Origin: Chryseobacterium paludis
Lineage (GTDB): Bacteria; Bacteroidota; Bacteroidia; Flavobacteriales; Weeksellaceae
Length of the DNA: 64,000 bases
Direction: 5' to 3'
NCBI RefSeq assembly: GCF_025403485.1
Contig: NZ_CP099966.1
Span: 1-64,000 of the forward strand
This document shows positions 58,344 to 64,000 of this stretch, one piece after another. Made by a program: the position numbers and the translations under genes. Below the pieces are notes generated by a model, which worked only from the letters and a program-made list of their open reading frames with translations, had not been told where the DNA came from and did not search any database. Positions within the stretch are counted from its first letter, which is position 1. Every line of letters starts with the position of its first letter.

Positions 58344-59825
58344 CTATTTATTTTTTAAATAATCAGCAGCATTTGTATTTCCAGGATTTAACAAAAGGGA
58401 TTTCTTATAATTAATAATAGCTTCTTTCCTATTTCCCATGGTTTCTAAAATCTCGCCATAACTGTCAAAAACATTTGAGCTTTGAGGAAATAACAGTGTG
58501 TTTAATTTAAATACATTTAATGCTTCATCCTTTTTATGTAAACCTGACAATTGGTAACCCCAGGCATTTACTTCATCTTCTGTTAAGGCGAAGTTTTTAT
58601 GATCTTTTTTTAATGTTTTATATGCTTTTTCAATATTGCTGAATCCATCTTTTATAGCTTGCTGGCGTAATAATTTCATATTGGAACTCAAGCCAAAACC
58701 ATTTTCAACTTTCATGTCAGAAATATAGTAACTGGCAATTTCATCAATAAACCATTCCGGATTGGAGCCCTGAAGATTTGTTAAAACCACGATCGATAAG
58801 TCGTCTTTAGGATAAACAAATAAAGCAGAACGCATTCCACCAACTGGAGCTGCCGCGGGATGATCTTCTCTTACCACGGTTGGCCAGCCAAGTGCATAAC
58901 CGTTCGTTAATTTATTAAAACCATCAATATGTCCATCATTCAATTTTGTTGTTGTGAAAAGTTGTGTAATACTGTTCTTATCTTTTAATAACTGATCATT
59001 TTGTAAGGCGATAAGCCATTTACTAAGGTCTTCAGCGGATGAAATAATTCCTGTAGCTGTTCTGAAAAACACGGGAAAAGTTGCAAAAGCGTTATGTTGT
59101 TTTCCGTCATTAATCCATTTTCCATCTGTATTAATGATCGTAGAATAGGCTCCGGCACTATTAGGAATAATATCATTAGAATCACCAAATTGTGTAACCG
59201 TCATTTGTGATGGCTTAAACTGATTTTCTTCAATGAATTGGGTGAAATGTTTGCCACTTAATTTTGTAATTATTTTTCCTAAAATATAATATCCGGTCTG
59301 ATTATAACTGAACTTTTCTCCAGGTTGAAATTCCATAGGTAATTTTCTCACCAGTTCCCAGTTTTTTTCCTCTGAGCCATCTCCTAATAGCTGTTCCTTG
59401 TTATCAATATTATTTGGAAGTCCTGAAACATTACTCATCATCTGTCTGATGGTTATGGATTTCCATTCATTGGGAATATCTGTGATGTAAAGAGAAATAA
59501 TATCATCTACTTTTAATTTCCTCTGCTCTTGTAATTGTAAAATAGCAACACCTACAAAAGCCTTGGTTATAGAATTGATTGAGAATACAGTCTTCGTTTT
59601 TGTTGAAACCTGATGTTCCAGATTGGAATAACCGTAGTTGCTCAGTTTCTCTAGCTTCCCATTTCTGATAACAGCTAACTGAAGTCCCGGTATTTTGAGC
59701 TGTTCCATCTTACTCTTAAGAAAAATGTCAATACTATCTGGAGCTTTTTGAGCTGACAATAAATATGAAAATGGGAGGAACGCAACAATTAATAATTTTT
59801 TTATGGATAGCAATGGGTATTTCAT
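58344..59825 (-). CDS. Secreted serine hydrolase (beta-lactamase/PBP class C fold) with C-terminal TPR
   Basis: A 493-residue exported protein (signal peptide ending YLLSAQ). The S12-type catalytic motif SxxK is Ser85-Ile-Thr-Lys88 in SINSITKAF, and the second motif Tyr174 is in FSYNQTGYY (Y-N-Q in place of the usual Y-x-N). The third motif region reads HPAAAPVGGMRSAL. From about residue 415 a TPR-like tail follows (YQLSGLHKKDEALNVFKLN, EILETMGNRKEAIINYKKS). This architecture is common in Bacteroidota peptidases of unknown substrate and does not by itself imply beta-lactam resistance. Confidence 0.9.
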   Translation of the reverse strand: MKYPLLSIKKLLIVAFLPFSYLLSAQKAPDSIDIFLKSKMEQLKIPGLQLAVIRNGKLEKLSNYGYSNLEHQVSTKTKTVFSINSITKAFVGVAILQLQEQRKLKVDDIISLYITDIPNEWKSITIRQMMSNVSGLPNNIDNKEQLLGDGSEEKNWELVRKLPMEFQPGEKFSYNQTGYYILGKIITKLSGKHFTQFIEENQFKPSQMTVTQFGDSNDIIPNSAGAYSTIINTDGKWINDGKQHNAFATFPVFFRTATGIISSAEDLSKWLIALQNDQLLKDKNSITQLFTTTKLNDGHIDGFNKLTNGYALGWPTVVREDHPAAAPVGGMRSALFVYPKDDLSIVVLTNLQGSNPEWFIDEIASYYISDMKVENGFGLSSNMKLLRQQAIKDGFSNIEKAYKTLKKDHKNFALTEDEVNAWGYQLSGLHKKDEALNVFKLNTLLFPQSSNVFDSYGEILETMGNRKEAIINYKKSLLLNPGNTNAADYLKNK

Positions 59826-60002
59826 AGAGTAGATTTATACATAGAACAGTTTAAAGAGTAATTTAGTTACATAGGTAGGCAAAATAATGATGAAAAGGAC
59901 AAATTAAATTTTGGTTAATTAAACTAGAATATGAGGAGTATATTTTGTCAATATTTTATATTTTTTTAATTAAAATAGACACTATTTAAAAACAAAATCT
60001 AC

Positions 60003-60010
60003 TACATTTG
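60003..60010 (+). promoter_or_regulatory. -7 element for ppc
   Basis: TACATTTG, an exact TAnnTTTG match; the ppc ATG begins 4 nt later. The -33 position is A/T-rich without TTG. Confidence 0.55.
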
Positions 60011-60014
60011 TTAT

Positions 60015-62549
60015 ATGATACATGACCAACGCGCAGAAAAATTCAGGCAGATTGTAGAAAATAAGTTTCAGATCTACAATTCATTATTTATGAGTCTGCC
60101 TTATGATAAAATGACTAATATCGGGATGTTGCTCCCGTTTTTATATGAAGAAAGTAAAAATGGCTACGAAGTCGGAAAGACACCCGAAGAAATTGTAGAA
60201 GAGTTTTTTAAAAGCCATACTGATTTACAGACTGAAGAGCAGAAATTAGAATTGCTTTTTAAGATTATACAATATATCGAAAGGCAGGTAGTATTATTTG
60301 ATAGTATTGAAGATGCTGCTTTTCCTAATTTACATTCTGAAAGTGATAATGGAACGGTAACCAATCTTTTTGAACGTTCACAACAGGATCATAAGCTTGA
60401 AAAAGTTCGTGAGAAATTAAGAGATTTTACGGTGAAAGTAGTCTTTACAGCACACCCAACCCAGTTTTATCCGAGTTCTGTACAAAGAATCATTCAGGAT
60501 CTAAGATCTGCTATTACGACAGATTCTATAACCAATATTGATATGCTGCTTCAGCAGTTGGGGAAAACACCATTCGTTAATAAAGAAAAGCCAACGCCTA
60601 TTGATGAGGCCTTGAGTATTATTTCTTATTTACGATATGTTTACTATGATACAATTGGAGAATTGTTTACCAAGATCAGAAAAACTTTTGGAAATGGGCA
60701 TTTTCATTTACACGAAGATATTATTCAGCTTGGTTTTTGGCCTGGAGGAGACAGGGATGGAAATCCTTTCGTAACAGCAGAGGTTACCAGAAGAGTAGCT
60801 GAAGAACTTCGGTCAGCGATTTTAAAATCCTACTACAGTCACTTGAAATTTATCAGAAGACGCTTAAGTTTCAGAGGGGTATCGGAAGTTTTACAACAGC
60901 TGAATGACGAATTGTATAGTGCTATTTTTAATAATCATAAGATCACTACCGAAGATATTCTCGCAAGGGCAGATGAGGCAGAGCGTATTCTTGTTAATGA
61001 GCATAATTCTTTGTTTTTAGATCTTTTAATGAATTTCAAGGATCGTGTTAAAATTTTTGGGACCCATTTTGCTACGTTGGATATTCGTCAGGACAGCAGA
61101 ATCCATCAGCAGGTTATTGATGAGGTTTTTACAAAAGTCTATGGAAATGTTGAAGCTGATCACAATGAAAAATTCAATAAATTAATTCAAATTACAGATG
61201 AGGTCAATGCAGATGATTTTGAAGGTATTATAAAAGATACCTTGCTTACGGTTTCGGAGGTTGAGGGAATCCAGCAGCTAAATGGATTACGGGGAATGAA
61301 CCGATATATTATTTCCAATTCTGATGCAGTGAAGGACGTGATGAATGTGTATGCATTTTTCAAGATCTGCGGATATAAGGATGAAGATATCAATATGGAC
61401 ATTGTTCCATTGTTTGAAACTATGGAAGGGCTCAATAATGCTGAAAATGTAATGCGGGAACTTTATCAAAATCCTGTCTATAAAAAACATCTTGAAAAAA
61501 GAGGAAATCAACAGACGATCATGCTTGGTTTCTCGGATGGTACAAAGGACGGGGGGTATTTAAAAGCAAACTGGGAGATCTATAAAGCTAAAGAAGTTTT
61601 GACTCAGCTTTCTGAACAGACAGGAATTAAGGTTGTTTTTTTTGATGGTAGAGGAGGGCCACCTGCAAGAGGAGGCGGAAAAACCCATGATTTTTATGCT
61701 TCACAGGGAAATACAATTGCCAATAATAAAATTGAACTAACGATTCAGGGGCAAACCATAACCAGTATTTTTGGAAATAAGGAACAGGCAAAATATAACT
61801 TTGAGCAACTTCTTACCGCAGGAGTGGAAAATGATGTATTCAAAAACTCTAAGAAAGATCTGACAGAAAAAGAAAGAAAATTAATCACAGAGCTAGCTGA
61901 GATTAGCTATAAAAAATATTCAGACTTAAAAGCCCATCCTATGTTTGTACCCTATCTTCAGGAGATGAGTACATTGGAATATTACGGTAAAACGAATATT
62001 GGAAGTCGTCCGTCGAAAAGAGGAAATGGAAATGAACTAAGGTTTGAAGATTTGAGGGCTATTCCTTTTGTGGGTTCATGGTCACAGTTGAAACAGAATG
62101 TGCCTGGATTCTTTGGTTTTGGATTTGCGATGGAAGAAATGAAGAAGCAGGGAAGGTTTGAAGAAGTAAGAGATTTATATAAAGGTTCAGACTTCTTTAA
62201 AACTTTAGTTTTAAACTCAATGATGAGTATGAACAAGTCTTATTTCCCACTCACATACTACATTAAGAACAATGCGAAATTTGGAGCATTCTGGAATGTG
62301 CTGTTTGAAGAGTACAGTCTTTCAAAAGATATTATGCTTGAATTAACAGGATTTACCATGCTTCAGGAAGAAGACCCACTATCCAGAAAGTCGGTGAAGA
62401 TTCGTGAGAAAATAGTATTACCATTGTTAAGCATCCAGCAATATGCTTTAATGAAAATTCAAAAAGGAGAAGGAAACAAAGAAGCTTATGAAAAGCTGGT
62501 AACGAGATCTCTTTTTGGAAATATTAATGCGAGTAGAAATTCAGCGTAA
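60015..62549 (+). CDS. ppc: Phosphoenolpyruvate carboxylase
   Basis: Anaplerotic enzyme making oxaloacetate from PEP and bicarbonate. The 844-residue chain has the catalytic His147 (VVFTAHPTQ), the PEP-binding WPGGDRDGNPFV motif and the glycine-rich FFDGRGGPPARGGGKT loop. The C terminus ends NASRNSA in place of the usual M-R-N-T-G ending. It is the short flavobacterial PEPC form. The ATG lies 4 nt after a -7 element, so the mRNA may be leaderless. The SMI1-like gene follows after 6 bp. Confidence 0.96.
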   Translation: MIHDQRAEKFRQIVENKFQIYNSLFMSLPYDKMTNIGMLLPFLYEESKNGYEVGKTPEEIVEEFFKSHTDLQTEEQKLELLFKIIQYIERQVVLFDSIEDAAFPNLHSESDNGTVTNLFERSQQDHKLEKVREKLRDFTVKVVFTAHPTQFYPSSVQRIIQDLRSAITTDSITNIDMLLQQLGKTPFVNKEKPTPIDEALSIISYLRYVYYDTIGELFTKIRKTFGNGHFHLHEDIIQLGFWPGGDRDGNPFVTAEVTRRVAEELRSAILKSYYSHLKFIRRRLSFRGVSEVLQQLNDELYSAIFNNHKITTEDILARADEAERILVNEHNSLFLDLLMNFKDRVKIFGTHFATLDIRQDSRIHQQVIDEVFTKVYGNVEADHNEKFNKLIQITDEVNADDFEGIIKDTLLTVSEVEGIQQLNGLRGMNRYIISNSDAVKDVMNVYAFFKICGYKDEDINMDIVPLFETMEGLNNAENVMRELYQNPVYKKHLEKRGNQQTIMLGFSDGTKDGGYLKANWEIYKAKEVLTQLSEQTGIKVVFFDGRGGPPARGGGKTHDFYASQGNTIANNKIELTIQGQTITSIFGNKEQAKYNFEQLLTAGVENDVFKNSKKDLTEKERKLITELAEISYKKYSDLKAHPMFVPYLQEMSTLEYYGKTNIGSRPSKRGNGNELRFEDLRAIPFVGSWSQLKQNVPGFFGFGFAMEEMKKQGRFEEVRDLYKGSDFFKTLVLNSMMSMNKSYFPLTYYIKNNAKFGAFWNVLFEEYSLSKDIMLELTGFTMLQEEDPLSRKSVKIREKIVLPLLSIQQYALMKIQKGEGNKEAYEKLVTRSLFGNINASRNSA

Positions 62550-62555
62550 GCCATA

Positions 62556-63080
62556 ATGAAAGAAATTTTAATTGCAATATCTTTCTTGTCTATAAAGCTG
62601 GGTGATGCTCATGAGAGTGCTTCGAAGTTTCAGATTCAAAATCAATGGTTAGGATTTGAGCCAGCTAAAAATGAAGAAATAATTAGAGCAGAAAAAAGAT
62701 TAAATGTGATTTTGCCAGAAGATTACAAAGACTTTTTGAAAACAACAAATGGTTTTTCTGCTCCTAATACTATTGAACCAACTTTTATGGAAGTACAGGC
62801 AATTGATTTTTTTAAGAATGTCGACAGTGAGCTTGTTGAAATGTGGAAAGAGGGAGATGTTGAGACAGGTGATATACTGGAAAGAAGTATAATAGTCGCA
62901 GGGAAGAATCAAGAACAGCAATTTCTGTTAATTCCTCCTAATAGTAAAAAAGGAAAGTGGAGATATTGGAAATTTGCAAATTGGTATCCTGGCGAACATG
63001 CATTTGAAAGTTTAGATGATTATTTTAAAGACGTTCTTGAATTTAGTGAAAAAGAATACAAAGAAAGCTCAAAACAATGA
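62556..63080 (+). CDS. SMI1/KNR4 family protein
   Basis: A 174-residue cytosolic protein. The SMI1/KNR4 domain starts LGFEPAKNEEIIRAEKRLNV, then ILPEDYKDFLKTTNGFSAPN (family hallmark L-P-x-x-Y-x-x-F-L-x-x-x-N-G) and ends SLDDYFKDVLEF. In bacteria such proteins often act as immunity factors against contact-dependent or polymorphic toxins; solitary ones occur too. It begins 6 bp after ppc and is probably co-transcribed, with no toxin gene visible. A terminator follows. Confidence 0.9.
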   Translation: MKEILIAISFLSIKLGDAHESASKFQIQNQWLGFEPAKNEEIIRAEKRLNVILPEDYKDFLKTTNGFSAPNTIEPTFMEVQAIDFFKNVDSELVEMWKEGDVETGDILERSIIVAGKNQEQQFLLIPPNSKKGKWRYWKFANWYPGEHAFESLDDYFKDVLEFSEKEYKESSKQ

Positions 63081-63086
63081 CAAAAA

Positions 63087-63121
63087 AATAAAGAGCCTAT
63101 CTAATTGATAGGTTCTTTATT
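63087..63121. terminator. Bidirectional terminator
   Basis: AATAAAGAGCCTATC paired with GATAGGTTCTTTATT (one G-T pair) and a 5-nt loop. It lies between the SMI1-like gene and the convergent subtilase, whose stop codon it overlaps. Confidence 0.85.
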
Positions 63122-64000
63122 ATTCTTTTATAAATTTCTCATAATAAACCCTGTCTTTTGCCTGGATCTTCAGATAGTAAGTTCCCTGGGGAAAATGTTC
63201 AACTCGTAGCGATTTTTGTTGAGTATTCTTAATAACCAATCTTCCGAGATTATCATAAACTTCCAATGATAAAACCTCGCTTTCAGAAGCGACATTCAAA
63301 ATGCTCTTAACAGGATTAGGAAATACGGCAACCTTTTCTTTTTTTACCGTTTCAGAAGTACTTAACGTAGTATTATAAAAACTGCCAAAATTTAGAATTC
63401 CATATCCCATTTGGCTTGTATGATTAGGATATAATGATGCTGTTTGTCTTAATCTGTTTTTCATCAGATCTCTATTCATATTTGAAAAAGCCTGAATTAA
63501 GCAGGCGATTCCTCCTGCTGCGATGGGTGTTGCAATAGAAGTTCCAGTGGCAACAGTTGTGCCATTATCGAAAACAGTAGCAGCTGCGGATCCCCTGGTA
63601 CTGCCGTCTGGCTTTATTACACCTAAAGCATTAGGTCCGAAAGATGAGAATCCAGATGAATTACCACTGGAATCTACGGATCCGATTGTAAATACTTTGG
63701 CATTATCAGCTGGTGTTAGAATATAATGCCAAGGCTGTTGTCCTGAATTCCCGGCAGCGATTAAGACAAAAATACCTTTATTAGATGCAATTTCTGCAGC
63801 TCTCGCAATAAATGAAGTGTTTCCGTTCATATCCGCATATTCATAATTATATCGCGGATCATCAAATGTAGAATACCCTAAAGAAGTAGTGATAAGATCA
63901 ACTCCTTTTCTATCAGCTTCCTCTGCGGCTTCGATCCAGTATAGCTCTTCTTCAGGAATCTCTACCGTTGAATTTTCACTGCGATAAAGATAAAAATCTG
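63120..64000 (-). CDS. Secreted subtilisin-like serine protease with type IX secretion tail (5' part beyond window)
   Basis: The frame is open from the window edge, so the gene continues past 64000 and its start is not seen. Within the visible ~292 residues are the oxyanion-hole Asn in AAGNSG and the catalytic Ser in GTSIATPIAAG, both family S8 motifs; the catalytic Asp and His lie upstream. The last ~70 residues (VAVFPNPVKSILNV to KFIKE) form a Por/type IX secretion sorting domain, meaning outer-membrane translocation by the Bacteroidota T9SS. An internal ATG at 63830 is not the start. Confidence 0.93.
   Translation of the reverse strand, partial: DFYLYRSENSTVEIPEEELYWIEAAEEADRKGVDLITTSLGYSTFDDPRYNYEYADMNGNTSFIARAAEIASNKGIFVLIAAGNSGQQPWHYILTPADNAKVFTIGSVDSSGNSSGFSSFGPNALGVIKPDGSTRGSAAATVFDNGTTVATGTSIATPIAAGGIACLIQAFSNMNRDLMKNRLRQTASLYPNHTSQMGYGILNFGSFYNTTLSTSETVKKEKVAVFPNPVKSILNVASESEVLSLEVYDNLGRLVIKNTQQKSLRVEHFPQGTYYLKIQAKDRVYYEKFIKE

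Noticed and set aside
58344..59825. Beta-lactamase resistance gene
   Set aside because: The SxxK fold is shared by many peptidases and esterases; the TPR tail and Y-N-Q motif point to a general S12 hydrolase, so resistance should not be claimed.
1..64000. tRNA, rRNA, CRISPR array, prophage or insertion sequence
   Set aside because: All intergenic gaps were read; no T-loop words with cloverleaf potential, regular direct-repeat arrays, phage genes or transposase frames were found.

Overview
The window reads as ordinary chromosome from a flavobacterium of the Chryseobacterium type (Bacteroidota, Weeksellaceae-like). The evidence is AT-rich intergenic DNA, promoters of the Bacteroidota form TTG-N19-TAnnTTTG, A-rich leaders instead of strong Shine-Dalgarno sites, a SusC/SusD starch locus, a subtilase with a type IX secretion (Por) C-terminal tail, and flavobacterial versions of most housekeeping proteins. 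The sequence begins exactly on the ATG of dnaA, so the chromosome was probably rotated to that gene. Genus-level placement rests on recalled similarity and was not tested.

Layout. 1-6.4 kb: dnaA, a low-molecular-weight phosphatase, an NTF2-like secreted protein, an RsmI-type methylase, an eRF1/Pelota-like small protein, a DUF4349 lipoprotein, a DUF2891 protein and an Mpo1-like membrane protein. 6.4-11.5 kb: an AraC regulator followed by a TolC/HlyD/MFS tripartite efflux operon. 11.5-15.7 kb: a siderophore-interacting flavoprotein behind a perfect 15-bp inverted repeat, a class I methyltransferase and metG. 16-27.7 kb: a starch/maltodextrin utilisation locus (SusC, SusD, SusE-like, GH97, GH13, NTF2-like, SLC45-like sugar importer). 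28-30.7 kb: a GMC oxidoreductase overlapping an MFS transporter, with a copy of a composite intergenic repeat on each side. 30.8-33.4 kb: azoreductase/HxlR divergent pair, pirin, FMN reductase. 33.5-41 kb: purine block purM, purN, purH, purD, guaA, with a lipoprotein proline-iminopeptidase-like gene inserted. 41-48 kb: two tandem paralogous small membrane-anchored proteins, a retropepsin-like lipoprotein, a large secreted glycosidase-like protein and a GNAT-nitrilase fusion. 48-64 kb: AarF kinase, DEAD-box helicase, TPR protein, SGNH hydrolase, YqhD-type alcohol dehydrogenase, HxlR/lpdA divergent pair, a serine hydrolase, ppc, a SMI1/KNR4 protein and the 3' part of a secreted subtilase.

How genes work together. 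The starch locus would bind and import oligosaccharide at the outer membrane (SusCDE), cut it in the periplasm or at the surface (GH13, GH97) and import the sugars with the MFS carrier. Hairpins divide it into SusCDE, GH97 and GH13-to-MFS segments. The pur/gua genes carry out AIR formation, GAR formation and formylation, the last two IMP steps and GMP synthesis.

Less ordinary items: a 53-codon minus-strand gene (47981-48142) for a double-glycine-leader, six-cysteine peptide; a compact promoter/24-codon ORF/terminator unit upstream of purM; three genes (AraC, DEAD-box helicase, ppc) whose ATG lies exactly 4 nt after a -7 element, suggesting leaderless mRNAs; long inverted repeats between divergent HxlR-controlled genes and before the siderophore gene; and several dispersed intergenic repeat families. 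No tRNA, rRNA, CRISPR array, insertion sequence or oriC was seen.
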